NCBI RefSeq assembly: GCF_021869765.1
Contig: NZ_CP084580.1
Location: forward strand, 3,906,001 to 3,970,000
Reading direction: 5' to 3'
Source: Chryseobacterium sp. MEBOG06
Lineage (GTDB): Bacteria > Bacteroidota > Bacteroidia > Flavobacteriales > Weeksellaceae
Length of the DNA stretch: 64,000 nt
Below are positions 27,217 through 36,430 of this stretch, piece after piece (the first letter of the stretch is position 1; each line of letters starts with the position of its first letter). The notes beneath the pieces were generated by a model. That model ran no database searches and had not been told where the DNA came from. It saw only the letters and a program-made list of their open reading frames with translations. The position numbers and the translations under genes were made by a program.

Positions 27217-27370
27217 GTTTTAGCTAAAGCCGAAATTTCTTTTTTATTTTTTGTTGAATTGGATAAAACCGCAACATTCCTATTGAATAATATTCGCAAT
27301 ACCCATTAATAGGAATAGCCTAATGCTCATTTAAAAATAAATTCCCCTTCATTGGTTTTAGCCGAAACTT
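27217..27370. repeat. REP-like palindromes downstream of RAYT relic
   Basis: TTTTAGCTAAAGCCGAAA starts right after the RAYT stop and TTGGTTTTAGCCGAA ends at about 27366; between them is a degenerate AATAGCCTAATGC copy. Both core repeats match those upstream, so the RAYT is bracketed. Confidence 0.65.
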
Positions 27371-27459
27371 ATAAAACCGATCATATTTATATCTTATTTT
27401 TTTGCCCAAATTTCACAGATTCTCTACCTTTATAGACTGGTTTGAATTCAGGTAAAATT

Positions 27460-28008
27460 ATGGAAAACATTATCGAAATATTAAAGTCTGGCGGAACTAT
27501 TCTTTACCCTACAGATACCATCTGGGGAATTGGCTGTGATGCTACTAATATAGAGGCGGTCAATAAAATTTTTGACATTAAGAAACGTGAAAAAAATAAA
27601 TCTATGATCATCCTTGTAGAGTCAGAAAAAAGACTCCAGGATCTTGTGGATGTTCCGGAAATGGCTTGGGAAATCATTGATCTTAGTGAAAAACCTGTGA
27701 CTATAGTTTATGAAAACCCTAGAGGCTTACCTAAAGAGCTTCTTGCGGAAGACGGGAGTATCGGTATTCGCCTTGTAAAGAATGATTTTTGCAAGAAACT
27801 GATTTCAAAACTGAATAAGCCATTGGTTTCTACTTCTGCCAACTTCAGTGGTGAGAAAAGCCCTTTGAAATTTTCTGATATTTCTGAAGAGATGATCAGT
27901 CTTGTGGATTATGCCGTGGAAGAAGATAGAGAAAAAGTATCTGAATATTCAGGTTCTTCGGTGATCAAAATATGGAGTGACAACAGGATAAAAGTTCTTA
28001 GAGAGTAA
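27460..28008 (+). CDS. tsaC: Threonylcarbamoyl-AMP synthase (YrdC/Sua5 domain)
   Basis: 182 residues from the ATG at 27460 (MENIIEILKSGGTILYPTDT). YrdC-domain motifs: LYPTDTIWGIGCDA, KKREKNKSMIILV, and PLVSTSANFSGE. It makes threonylcarbamoyl-AMP from Thr, bicarbonate and ATP for the t6A37 tRNA modification. The short form without a Sua5 C-terminal domain. Confidence 0.9.
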   Translation: MENIIEILKSGGTILYPTDTIWGIGCDATNIEAVNKIFDIKKREKNKSMIILVESEKRLQDLVDVPEMAWEIIDLSEKPVTIVYENPRGLPKELLAEDGSIGIRLVKNDFCKKLISKLNKPLVSTSANFSGEKSPLKFSDISEEMISLVDYAVEEDREKVSEYSGSSVIKIWSDNRIKVLRE

Positions 28009-28080
28009 AAACCTTTACTGATCAGTTTATTTTTTAGAGTCTTGGCGGTAAGCATCGGCAGGATTTCTTTTTTTTAATTC

Positions 28081-28088
28081 TATCTTTG
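28081..28088 (+). promoter_or_regulatory. -7 element upstream of NTF2-like pseudogene
   Basis: TATCTTTG, a perfect match to TAnnTTTG, 26 nt before the ATG. No good -33 TTG at normal spacing. Confidence 0.4.
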
Positions 28089-28114
28089 CAAACTCAACTC
28101 ATAAAATATAGGCT

Positions 28115-28459
28115 ATGAATCATCAAGAATTTGCTAAGCTATGGGTAGATGCCTGGAACTCTCATGATTTAGAGGATATCCTATCCCATTATTCTGAAGA
28201 TATTGAGATTACAACTCCAATGATAGTCCTGGCTACCGGAGGTAAAGAAAGCTCTTTAAAAGGCAAAAAAGCAGTTCGTGAATACTGGAGAACGGCATTG
28301 GAAAAATTCCCGGATCTCCATTTCGATTTGATCCGTTCAACAGCGGGAGTAGATTCTGTAGCATTATTTTATAAGTAGATTATGGACAAGCATGCCGTAG
28401 AGGTCATGCTTTTTAATGAAGAAGGAAAAATTAGTAAAATGTATGCTCATTATGATTAA
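28115..28459 (+). pseudogene. NTF2/SnoaL-like protein with in-frame stop
   Basis: The frame encodes a SnoaL-like polypeptide (FAKLWVDAWNSHDLEDILSH, GKKAVREYWRTALEKFPDLHF) that meets TAG at 28376-28378, directly after VALFYK, and continues in the same frame as IMDKHAVEVMLFNEEGKISK to TAA at 28459. Without that codon it is a normal 114-residue single-domain protein. The missing part is the last two strands of the cone, so the truncated form should not fold. Relatives have a Ser at this point (TCG to TAG possible). Confidence 0.8.
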
Positions 28460-28496
28460 TGAGATCCATTGGTAGAAATTGACACTATTATTAACG

Positions 28497-29915
28497 ATGA
28501 AAATTAATCTTAACCAAAATAAGAATTTAAAACTTTTTAAAATTATTTCTGAAGCGGCAGAAAGAAACAACCAGTCTGTCTATATTGTGGGTGGATATGT
28601 TCGTGACCTTCTGATGAAAAGAAAGGCTTCTACGGATATAGACTTTGTAACGGAACAAAGCGGTATTGAGCTTGCCCAGAATGTTGCTCAGGATATTGAT
28701 CCAAAATTAAAGGTTTCTGTTTTTAAAACCTACGGAACTGCGATGATCAAGTACAAAGAACTTGAACTGGAGTTTGTGGGTGCAAGAAAAGAAAGCTATA
28801 CAGAAGACAGCAGAAAACCTGAAGTAGAAGGTGGAAGTCTGGAGGATGACCAAAAGAGAAGAGATTTTACCATCAACGCGATGGCTATTTCTTTAAATAA
28901 GGATAATTTTGGTGAACTTATCGATCCATTCAATGGGATTGACGACCTTGAAAAGGGAATTTTACGAACGCCTTTAGAGCCAGCTCAAACCTACTCTGAT
29001 GATCCGTTAAGGATGATGAGAGCAGTACGTTTTGCTTCTACTTTAAATTTTACGGTAGAAGAGAATTCTTTGCGGGCAATACAACAGGAAGCTGAGAGAA
29101 TCAAGATTGTTTCTATGGAAAGAATCATGGTGGAATTCAATAAAATCATGTTATCAGAAAAGCCTTCCGTAGGATTAAGCTTAATGGAGCAAACAGGCCT
29201 GCTAAAACTTATCATTCCTGAACTTATTGAACTGAAGGGTGTGGAAGAGGTGGAAGGTCAGACTCACAAAGATAATTTTTACCATACACTTGAGGTTGTG
29301 GATAATATTTCTGTGAATACGGACAACCTTTGGCTGCGCTGGTCGGCGTTGCTTCACGATATAGGAAAAGCTCCTACGAAAAAGTTTGTGGAAGGTACAG
29401 GCTGGACTTTTCATGGGCATGAATTTTTGGGTTCGAAAATGGTTAAAGCTTTGTTTCAGAGGCTGAAACTGCCTTTGGGAAGTGATATGAAGTATGTTCA
29501 GAAAATGGTAAAGCTTTCATCACGTCCTATCGCTTTGATTACAGACGATGCTTCAGATGCTGCATTAAGAAGGCTTTTATTTGATGCCGGTGAAAATCTT
29601 GAAGATCTTTTTACTTTATGTAAGGCTGATATCACCACTAAAAATTCTAAAAAGCAGGATAAATTCAAAAGAAATTTTGAATATGTAGCGGTAAAAATAA
29701 AAGAGGTAGAAGAAAAGGATCAGGTAAGAAACTTCCAACCGCCTATTACCGGTGAGGAAATCATGGAAATGTTTAACCTTAAACCAGGCCGTGAGATTGG
29801 AATTTTAAAAGAAAAGGTAAAAGAAGCTATTCTTGAAGGCGAGATTCCCAATGAAAAGGAAGAGGCTACCAAGTTTGTAATTGCTGAGGCTGAAAAGTTG
29901 GGATTAACACTATAA
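28497..29915 (+). CDS. cca: CCA-adding tRNA nucleotidyltransferase with HD domain
   Basis: 472 residues from the ATG at 28497 (MKINLNQNKN); a TTG 18 nt upstream is an unlikely start. Class II nucleotidyltransferase signature VGGYVRDLLM ... STDIDFV, RRDFTINAMA, DPLRMMRAVRFAS, then an HD phosphohydrolase domain with LLHDIGKAPT and FHGHEFLG. It adds or repairs the 3' CCA of tRNAs, the HD part acting on phosphates. Ends 23 nt before a strong terminator. Confidence 0.93.
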   Translation: MKINLNQNKNLKLFKIISEAAERNNQSVYIVGGYVRDLLMKRKASTDIDFVTEQSGIELAQNVAQDIDPKLKVSVFKTYGTAMIKYKELELEFVGARKESYTEDSRKPEVEGGSLEDDQKRRDFTINAMAISLNKDNFGELIDPFNGIDDLEKGILRTPLEPAQTYSDDPLRMMRAVRFASTLNFTVEENSLRAIQQEAERIKIVSMERIMVEFNKIMLSEKPSVGLSLMEQTGLLKLIIPELIELKGVEEVEGQTHKDNFYHTLEVVDNISVNTDNLWLRWSALLHDIGKAPTKKFVEGTGWTFHGHEFLGSKMVKALFQRLKLPLGSDMKYVQKMVKLSSRPIALITDDASDAALRRLLFDAGENLEDLFTLCKADITTKNSKKQDKFKRNFEYVAVKIKEVEEKDQVRNFQPPITGEEIMEMFNLKPGREIGILKEKVKEAILEGEIPNEKEEATKFVIAEAEKLGLTL

Positions 29916-29937
29916 TCTTATTGACAAATAAATAAAG

Positions 29938-29972
29938 AGCCCGGCGGGATGTTCCATCCCGCCGGGCTTTTT
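29938..29972 (+). terminator. Strong terminator after cca
   Basis: Perfect 14-bp GC-rich stem (AGCCCGGCGGGATG / CATCCCGCCGGGCT), TTC loop, then TTTTTT. Confidence 0.92.
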
Positions 29973-29994
29973 TGTATCTACTATTAAAACAAAC

Positions 29995-30021
29995 CCGGGC
30001 GGTTTCTGAGAAACCGCCCGG
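29995..30021 (-). terminator. Terminator after beta-propeller lipoprotein gene
   Basis: Perfect 11-bp stem (CCGGGCGGTTT / AAACCGCCCGG) with a 5-nt loop; in the minus direction it is followed by a T-rich stretch. It terminates the btuB operon convergent with cca. Confidence 0.85.
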
Positions 30022-30090
30022 ACAAAAAATACAAATGATGAAAAAAAATAAAAAATTATATTTTCATATGCTGTATTTTATTATGGCCTA

Positions 30091-31146
30091 TTATGGATTT
30101 ACATAGGTTCCATTAGCTCCTATACCACCAGTATTTTCAATAACTTTGAGTACACCCCCTGTATTTGCAGAGTATACCGTCATTCCACTATTTGCTTTGA
30201 ACTGCTTAACATCTGAAGCAAAGATTCTTCCGTCTACAACCGTAAATCCGTATAAAGTTAAATAAGGGCCACCATCTGTTGCAGTTAATAGCGGACTACT
30301 AGGAACAGCAGGAGTGCTTACACTTGTAGTATATACTTTATTTGCAGAACTGAAGTAGAATTTCCCGTTATCAATCTGAAGATTTGTAGCGTTTGGAATT
30401 CCCGTTAATGTAATAACTGGAGTCAGAACTCCTGTGCTTGAAACCTTATAGATATAAGAATCTGTTGTAGTTGAAGAAATCGTATACACATCAGAGTTAT
30501 AGGAAACTGTTCTACCAATCTGACCATTTGGGATAGTAATCTCAGTCTTATTATCAGTAGCTGTATTAATATAAGTAATCTTATTTCCATACCCTGATGA
30601 AGCATTCTGTACAAAAACATTTCCACCTGCTTCTACAATTTTATCTGCAACTTCAGTAAAGTCGATTTTCTTTACAAATGACAGGTCAGAAATTTTATAC
30701 TTCGTTACACTGTTAACATTGGTAGAGAAATTGGTATTAGCTACATAGATAAATCCATTCGCGAAGGTAATACCTCTTGGATTGTTGATCTGATCTGTGA
30801 TTGTACCCAATTTCTTAAAAGTATAACGATCCACCACTACAATTTTATTAGAATTGTTCATCACAAGGTAAGCCCTATTTCCATTCAGACCTACCGCCTG
30901 AAGAACATCCCCCAATATTTCATTGTTGTTATTATAAGCATAGATATTATCTTGTTTCAGGCTTAAATCTCTTGTAAGGAACATTACATTAGCTCCATAG
31001 GAAGTATAATTTCCTTCATTAGAAATAAAATACCCATCCTGATACGTGATTGGCGAAATTTCAAAACTTTCATTGTCACTGCTACAAGAAATGTTAAACA
31101 ATAGTACAAATGCAAATAGCACTGTTAAAATTCTGGTTATTCTCAT
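30091..31146 (-). CDS. Surface beta-propeller lipoprotein (DUF5074/YncE-like), BtuG-like
   Basis: 351 residues. Lipoprotein signal with SCSSD (Cys21), then repeats of about 45 residues that fit a seven-bladed beta-propeller: GYFISNEGNYTSYGANVMF, AYLVMNNSNKIVVVDRYTF, GFIYVANTNFSTNVNSVTKY, GKFYFSSANKVYTT. In Bacteroides such propellers (BtuG) bind cobalamin at the outer membrane and hand it to BtuB. Placed 19 nt after the btuB-like gene and under the same cobalamin riboswitch, this protein is a strong BtuG-like candidate; no binding residues are verifiable by eye. Confidence 0.78.
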   Translation of the reverse strand: MRITRILTVLFAFVLLFNISCSSDNESFEISPITYQDGYFISNEGNYTSYGANVMFLTRDLSLKQDNIYAYNNNNEILGDVLQAVGLNGNRAYLVMNNSNKIVVVDRYTFKKLGTITDQINNPRGITFANGFIYVANTNFSTNVNSVTKYKISDLSFVKKIDFTEVADKIVEAGGNVFVQNASSGYGNKITYINTATDNKTEITIPNGQIGRTVSYNSDVYTISSTTTDSYIYKVSSTGVLTPVITLTGIPNATNLQIDNGKFYFSSANKVYTTSVSTPAVPSSPLLTATDGGPYLTLYGFTVVDGRIFASDVKQFKANSGMTVYSANTGGVLKVIENTGGIGANGTYVNP

Positions 31147-31165
31147 AATATATTAATTTTAATTT

Positions 31166-32992
31166 TTAAAAATTTATTGCTGCATAAACGCTGTAATTTC
31201 TTTTAGGCAAAGGATAAAAAGAAACTGTTTTATAATAGGTATTTGTTACATTATTCACTTTAACTCCTAAAGTATATCTTTTGGAAACCGTCGCAGAAAT
31301 GCCGGCGTTTAAAATAAAATAAGAATCAATTGCGGCTTTTCTATCTTCATCACCTGTTATATAAGTACCCCCATTCAATAGTCCCTGTGCAAAGAATTTA
31401 AGGAAGCTATACTCATAATCTACATTTGCCGTTCCTCTATGTATAGGAACGTAAGGCATCTGTTTATGGGTTTCCTTATCAATTGATCTCGTGTAATAAT
31501 ACCCGGCATTCAGCCCAATCTTATGATTCCCCAATTGTTTATTAAAAGACAATTGAGATTCCAATCCGTATGATTCGGATTTATTAACGTTGAAAGCCTG
31601 CCAATACCCAAGAGCTGTAGGCAGCCATACAATAAGATCGGTCACTCCCATATAATAAGGGGAAACGGTAAGTTTAAAATTCTTCACTTTAAACTCGTGG
31701 TTCATATCTACCTGAACAGAGGTTTCCGGTCTCAGATCCTTATTCCCTCCCGGCTCATAATAGATATCATTAAATGACGGATATCTGAAATTCTTGGATA
31801 AATTAAGCCCTACATTATACCATTTTGAAGTATTCCATTTTCCTGAGAAAGAATACAAAGCCGGAGAATTGATATCTTCTACAAAATCCTTTTTAAACCC
31901 ACCTTCAAAACGCAGGTCCTTTGTTACGAAATATCTTAGCAATGCGGAAACAGAACCTACATTCCTGCTTACATCTACTATTCCACTTTTATAACCTTCT
32001 CCTTTATTGACCTGAAATTCTCCAATAAGATTGATATTCCACTTTGAATTCAGAAAATAATTGAAATCATTTTTCAAAATATAGTTTTTCCCTGTGCCAC
32101 CGCTTGATTTAGGCAGATCCAAAGCTCCAAAATACTGAAAATTTTCTTCTGTATAAGCAGCTTTGAAAGAGTTGCTGAATTTTGTTTTATTCCAGTCCCA
32201 TGCGATAAGGCTTCTTACACTCTGGGTTTTATATTTCGTTTTCGTTGCGGTTTCTTCATAGATAGGATAATGCTGTGAAGAGTCAAAAAACTGGCTTTGC
32301 CACGAAACTTTATGCTCATCAGTTATTTTGTAGGAAGCTCCTGCATTAAATGTAGTATTGTAATAATTTCCGTTCCTGTTGATATAATTAAGGTCGCTTA
32401 CCTTATAATCATTTTCACTTACAGAGTAATTTCCTGAAGCTTTAAAGCTGAACCTGTCATTGCTGTAAGATCCTTTAACAAAGTTATTAAACGTATTGAA
32501 AGAGGCAACCTCTGAAAATAGTCCCCCATGAAATCCCTTATTAAAATCAAGAGTATTGTTCATGTGAATACTTCCTCCGATGGCTCCACTTCCGTATACC
32601 ACACTTCCGCCACCAGCTTTTATTCCGATCTGATCATATCCGAACAGAGGCATATTGGTGATATCTCCTTGTCCCAGAAAGTTGGAATTGATATTAATTC
32701 CGTTCCATACAAAGGCGGTCTGCTGTGCAGTAGTTCCTCTGAAAGAAGGTGAAGAAACAGCCCCACGTCCATTTTCTTTAATATAAACCTGAGATTGAAA
32801 CCTGAGCAGTTCTGAAAGGTTAGTAGAATTTTTCTCTGTATCTTCGGCTGTAATGGTTTTCACCGGATGAAAGAGTTTTACCCTGTTCATCTGGTTGTCG
32901 AAGATGTAAATAGTATCAATGGCTTTCTCTTGTCCGAAAAGAAAACAGCCATAAGATGAAAAAAGCAGTGCTAAAGATCTTTTTATATCCAT
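31166..32992 (-). CDS. btuB: BtuB-like TonB-dependent receptor
   Basis: 608 residues. Signal peptide (CFLFGQ), a plug domain (NLSELLRFQSQVYIKENGRGA, SPSFRGTTAQQTAFVWNG, GGGSVVYGSGAIGGSIHM), and a 22-strand barrel ending in VYAAINF with terminal Phe. The length matches BtuB. The receptor imports vitamin B12 or related corrinoids. A cobalamin riboswitch lies about 50 nt upstream of the start, so expression should fall when adenosylcobalamin is abundant. Confidence 0.88.
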   Translation of the reverse strand: MDIKRSLALLFSSYGCFLFGQEKAIDTIYIFDNQMNRVKLFHPVKTITAEDTEKNSTNLSELLRFQSQVYIKENGRGAVSSPSFRGTTAQQTAFVWNGININSNFLGQGDITNMPLFGYDQIGIKAGGGSVVYGSGAIGGSIHMNNTLDFNKGFHGGLFSEVASFNTFNNFVKGSYSNDRFSFKASGNYSVSENDYKVSDLNYINRNGNYYNTTFNAGASYKITDEHKVSWQSQFFDSSQHYPIYEETATKTKYKTQSVRSLIAWDWNKTKFSNSFKAAYTEENFQYFGALDLPKSSGGTGKNYILKNDFNYFLNSKWNINLIGEFQVNKGEGYKSGIVDVSRNVGSVSALLRYFVTKDLRFEGGFKKDFVEDINSPALYSFSGKWNTSKWYNVGLNLSKNFRYPSFNDIYYEPGGNKDLRPETSVQVDMNHEFKVKNFKLTVSPYYMGVTDLIVWLPTALGYWQAFNVNKSESYGLESQLSFNKQLGNHKIGLNAGYYYTRSIDKETHKQMPYVPIHRGTANVDYEYSFLKFFAQGLLNGGTYITGDEDRKAAIDSYFILNAGISATVSKRYTLGVKVNNVTNTYYKTVSFYPLPKRNYSVYAAINF

Positions 32993-33034
32993 ATTATTTT
33001 ACTTTTCCTCCGAAAGCAATATGTTTTTTGGTTA

Positions 33035-33190
33035 TAACTCTGGCAGGTCTCCTGACTTTCGCATTCTGCACCTTCCCGTTGTATACAGTGGCTGCTTGCA
33101 GAAACTTTTAGTTGCGATTTACAGTTGCGGGGACAGTCCGGGGCTTTCACCCGATTCCCTTTTCATTCCAATATACTGGAAACCAAAATT
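33035..33190 (-). ncRNA. Cobalamin (adenosylcobalamin) riboswitch
   Basis: In the minus direction the leader shows the aptamer core in order: GGAATCGGGTGAAAGCCC, then GGACTGTCCCCGCAACTGTA (B12 box with the CCCCGCAACTG core), GCAGCCACTG, GGGAAGGTGC, and AAAGTCAGGAGACCTGCC. This is the standard cobalamin aptamer layout. It ends ~45 nt before the btuB ATG, so it likely controls translation or transcription of btuB plus the downstream propeller lipoprotein. Confidence 0.93.
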
Positions 33191-33194
33191 TTTG

Positions 33195-33224
33195 CAAAGA
33201 TAACTTTTTATATCTATTAGCCAA
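33195..33224 (-). promoter_or_regulatory. Promoter of the riboswitch-btuB transcript
   Basis: Minus strand reads TTG, 19 nt, TATCTTTG: -33 at 33222-33224 and -7 at 33195-33202, a textbook Bacteroidota promoter. The start point falls a few nt before the aptamer. The remaining ~220 nt up to the pafA gene hold only its terminator. Confidence 0.8.
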
Positions 33225-33396
33225 AAAACCAATCTGCAAACCACGGCTTCTTTTCCCATAGATTCTTCTTTAAAATAAACAAAAGTAAAATGACTGTTCT
33301 CAATATCAAAAACAGCCATTCGAAAGATCATCTCTACTAATGATTTGATGAACAACACTCCTAAAGCGTAAATTAACCTTTATAAGTAAAATAAAA

Positions 33397-33420
33397 AACT
33401 GCCTTCAAATGAAGGCAGTT
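33397..33420 (-). terminator. Terminator after pafA
   Basis: Perfect stem AACTGCCTTC / GAAGGCAGTT with a 4-nt loop and T tract in the minus direction, 27 nt past the stop. Confidence 0.88.
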
Positions 33421-33446
33421 CTATATGATCGAATCATTTTGTTCAA

Positions 33447-35093
33447 TTATTTACCAATAACCTCTGTGATTGGATTTCCAACATTTCCGCTTGGAAACTG
33501 AATTTTAAGTAATGAAGAAACAGTAGGAGCAATATCGGTCATATAATAGGCCTTATTACTTTCTCCCTGCTTAACTCCCCATCCCATAAAGATTAATGGA
33601 ATATGTGAATCATAAGAATTCCATACACTGTGTGTAGTTCCTGTTTTAGAGTATGGAGGAAGCATAGAGTCATGAGAAATCAATTGAATATCACCACTTC
33701 TCTGTCTGTTGATTCCGTTGATAATTCTTTGTTTGATAGGTTCCGGAATACTTGCTTCCTGAACTTTATCTACAGAAACGGCATATAAAACAGTAGGGTC
33801 TTTTTCAAGCTCCTTAACGGCGAAGTTTCTTACGTCATCTAATTCAAGCTTACTGTCAGCCAATACTTTTCTGTCGAAATAGATCTGATAATTATCGATG
33901 GCATTGATTAATTTATCAGCTCCGAATTTCTCTTTCAGTTTTTGGTTAAGATCTTTCTGAGCTCCTTCTCCAAAGAAACCTGTCGGGATCTTATGTTCTT
34001 TCAGGAATCCTACAGAGTGTGCTCCACCATGGTCAGCAGAAAGGAAAACAGTATACTCTCCTTTTCCAACTTTTGAATCCAGATAATTAAAGAATTCTGC
34101 CAGATCCTGATCTAATCTGATATAAACATCTTCCACTTCAATAGAGTTAGGCCCGAATTTGTGTCCGGCATAATCTGTAGAAGCAAGGTTAATTGCCAAG
34201 AAGTCTGTAATATTGTCACCACCCAGTTTTTCACCCTCTACAGAAGCTTCTGCCAGCTTCAGTGTCAGCGTATTTCCGAAAGGAGTATAGCGGATATTAT
34301 CTTTTTTATCCTGATAATCTTTAGCCAGATTGCTGTAAGGGAATGTAGGGGTCTTTGCACTTCCCAGTAATCCTTCCCATGGAGAATTGTCAGGCGCACT
34401 TTCTGTATACTGATTGATCGGGAGTAAGGTATTCCAGCCATTTGCTACCAGTTTTTCCGGTAGGTTCTGTGTATTGAATGATTTTACCCATTGAGGAAGA
34501 TCATTCATATACCATGTACTTGTAATAAAATTCCCTGTACTGTCATCAAACCAGAAAGCTCCGTTTGGCGTATGTCCTGCCGGAAGTATAGAGGCACGGT
34601 CTTTCAGAGAAACACCAATTACCTTTCCCTGGAAGTTGGTTGCCAGTCTCAGCTCATCCGTTACTGTGGTAGACCAAAGGTTTTTGGGAGAGTGGCTGCC
34701 AATTTTTGTATTGGTGGTTCCTACAGGCTGAACGCTTTCATCTGCCGTACAGTATACACCTTTACCTGTTTCTTTATCTGTCCAGTCATTTCCTGCAATA
34801 CCATGAATTGCCGGTACAGAACCTGTATAGATACAGGTATGCCCCAAAGCTGTAATAGTAGGAACATATGGAATATGTACATTATTTAAAGAATATCCTG
34901 TATTCAACAGTCTTTTGAAACCGTCATTTCCGAATTTGCCATAAAAACGGTATAAATAATCCCAACGCATCTGATCTACGACCAGACCCACCACTAATTT
35001 CGGTCTTTCCAGCTGGGTATTTTTATTCTTCTGTGCATTGATTGTAACTACGGACAAAAAAGTAACTGCCGCAATTGAAATTTTCCTAAGCAT
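33447..35093 (-). CDS. pafA: Alkaline phosphatase, PafA type
   Basis: 548 residues with a signal peptide ending INAQ. Sequence matches the flavobacterial PafA class: nucleophile Thr81 in PTITALGHT, Asn102 in HGIAGNDW, and Lys164/Arg166 in SLKDRAS. These line up, offset by two, with Thr79, Asn100, Lys162 and Arg164 of Elizabethkingia PafA. Zinc ligands are in VVGLVVDQMRWD and FLSADHGGAHS. Periplasmic phosphomonoesterase, calcium- and zinc-dependent, not phosphate-repressed in known cases. Single gene; a TAAATTTG box lies at 35116-35123. Confidence 0.92.
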   Translation of the reverse strand: MLRKISIAAVTFLSVVTINAQKNKNTQLERPKLVVGLVVDQMRWDYLYRFYGKFGNDGFKRLLNTGYSLNNVHIPYVPTITALGHTCIYTGSVPAIHGIAGNDWTDKETGKGVYCTADESVQPVGTTNTKIGSHSPKNLWSTTVTDELRLATNFQGKVIGVSLKDRASILPAGHTPNGAFWFDDSTGNFITSTWYMNDLPQWVKSFNTQNLPEKLVANGWNTLLPINQYTESAPDNSPWEGLLGSAKTPTFPYSNLAKDYQDKKDNIRYTPFGNTLTLKLAEASVEGEKLGGDNITDFLAINLASTDYAGHKFGPNSIEVEDVYIRLDQDLAEFFNYLDSKVGKGEYTVFLSADHGGAHSVGFLKEHKIPTGFFGEGAQKDLNQKLKEKFGADKLINAIDNYQIYFDRKVLADSKLELDDVRNFAVKELEKDPTVLYAVSVDKVQEASIPEPIKQRIINGINRQRSGDIQLISHDSMLPPYSKTGTTHSVWNSYDSHIPLIFMGWGVKQGESNKAYYMTDIAPTVSSLLKIQFPSGNVGNPITEVIGK

Positions 35094-35197
35094 CCAAGTA
35101 AATTTTTATTGAAGACAAATTTAAGGGTTTTGAAAGTCTTGGAGTGTGAAATTTTATTTAATTTTGATATTTATCCAATTCATCAACTCAACCAACC

Positions 35198-35983
35198 ATG
35201 ATTTTAGGAGTATACTGGTATTTTAAGTTTCCTGAAGATTTATACCATTTCAAGTTTTTTAATTTTTTTGAGGGATATGGAGGTCATATCGATAATGAAG
35301 CAAATCTGGCAGCCAGAGTACAGGTTGATCATATTAACAATTTTATCCAAAAGCTGGAAGATCTGAAAAAACAGTTCAAAGAAAGCTTCATACTTCTTAA
35401 TATCAATGAAAATCAATTGATTATTAACATTTCGGACCGTCAGCTTTTTGATTATCATTTCCAGCTCGCCACTGAAATAGAAAAATTACTGATTCATGAA
35501 AATGCAATATTACTGGATTCCGGTATTCCTTTCAAAATCCAAACCACTAAAAGTTGGTCTCCGGAAAGAGAAGCGTTTGAAAATATAAAACATCGGTTTA
35601 TTCAGATGACAGGTTCGGAATTTAAGAAAAGTAATGCTGAAAATTACTCTATAAGAATAGACTGTAACCTGCCTTTAGATCATAAAAAAAACTTCATTAA
35701 AGATTTGGTACAGATCTGCAGGGAAGAAAATCTTCATGTATTTTACTATCACGATTTTGATTTTAAAAACCATTGTAACCTGATGCTTTTTTTCTCCAAC
35801 GGCAGACAGAGAAAAGATACCATTCAAAAAGTTCATATCAATTCTTTTGGAAGTAAAATAAGATATCTTACAGAAAAATACCCGCTTCTAAATTTTGGAC
35901 ATCTTGAAGGTCTTACTTATTATCCATTGAACGGGCCTCATGTAGAACTGATGGTGGATGAAGCTTATATTTTAAATAAATAA
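35198..35983 (+). CDS. Hypothetical protein
   Basis: 261 residues, cytosolic, no signal peptide. Begins MILGVYWYFKFPEDLYHFKF and ends NGPHVELMVDEAYILNK. I recognise no domain; two alpha/beta halves are possible. It is preceded by an AT-rich spacer and followed 39 nt later by the glyoxalase-fold gene, so the two may form an operon with the GNAT gene. Confidence 0.62.
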   Translation: MILGVYWYFKFPEDLYHFKFFNFFEGYGGHIDNEANLAARVQVDHINNFIQKLEDLKKQFKESFILLNINENQLIINISDRQLFDYHFQLATEIEKLLIHENAILLDSGIPFKIQTTKSWSPEREAFENIKHRFIQMTGSEFKKSNAENYSIRIDCNLPLDHKKNFIKDLVQICREENLHVFYYHDFDFKNHCNLMLFFSNGRQRKDTIQKVHINSFGSKIRYLTEKYPLLNFGHLEGLTYYPLNGPHVELMVDEAYILNK

Positions 35984-36022
35984 AACAATTTTAATTCAGT
36001 ACTCATTACTAAATCTGATATT

Positions 36023-36415
36023 ATGATCAAGTTCAAATATGTTATTCTATACGTTGAAAATGTGGAGCAGTCTATGAATTTTTATAAAAACACATTCAAT
36101 GCAGAAATAAAGTTCATTACTTCTGAAAAAGATTACGGAGAGCTGATTACCGGAGAAACAGGTTTGTCATTTGCTTCTATTGATCTGGCCGGTTCCAATA
36201 TAAAGAAGGGGTTTTTAACCTCAAAAACAAGCAGCAAACCTTTTGGAATAGAACTGGGATTTGTAACAGATGACGTTGAGGCTCTGGTCGAAAAGGCCAT
36301 TCAAAACGGGGCTGTTCTTTATGAAGATATTACAGTAAAACCGTGGGGACAAAAAACCGCCTATATCACAGATCCTGATCATTATCTTATAGAAATCTGT
36401 ACAGAAATTAAATAA
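36023..36415 (+). CDS. VOC family (glyoxalase/bleomycin-resistance fold) protein
   Basis: 130 residues. Two beta-alpha-beta-beta-beta modules: FKYVILYVENVEQSMNFYKN and FGIELGFVTDDVEALVEKA ... KPWGQKTAYITDPDHYLIEI. Metal ligands typical of the fold would be the Glu in IEICTE and paired residues. Substrate unknown; could be an enzyme or a drug-binding protein. Confidence 0.82.
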   Translation: MIKFKYVILYVENVEQSMNFYKNTFNAEIKFITSEKDYGELITGETGLSFASIDLAGSNIKKGFLTSKTSSKPFGIELGFVTDDVEALVEKAIQNGAVLYEDITVKPWGQKTAYITDPDHYLIEICTEIK

Positions 36416-36430
36416 TTAAGCGGGACTATT

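Noticed and set aside
21108..28378. Recoding (selenocysteine or stop read-through) at the in-frame stops
   Set aside because: The positions correspond to Gly, Trp and probably Ser, both TGA and TAG occur, and no SECIS-like hairpin follows.
33119..33358. 79-residue minus-strand frame across the B12 leader
   Set aside because: It runs through the promoter and riboswitch; structural RNA explains the sequence better.
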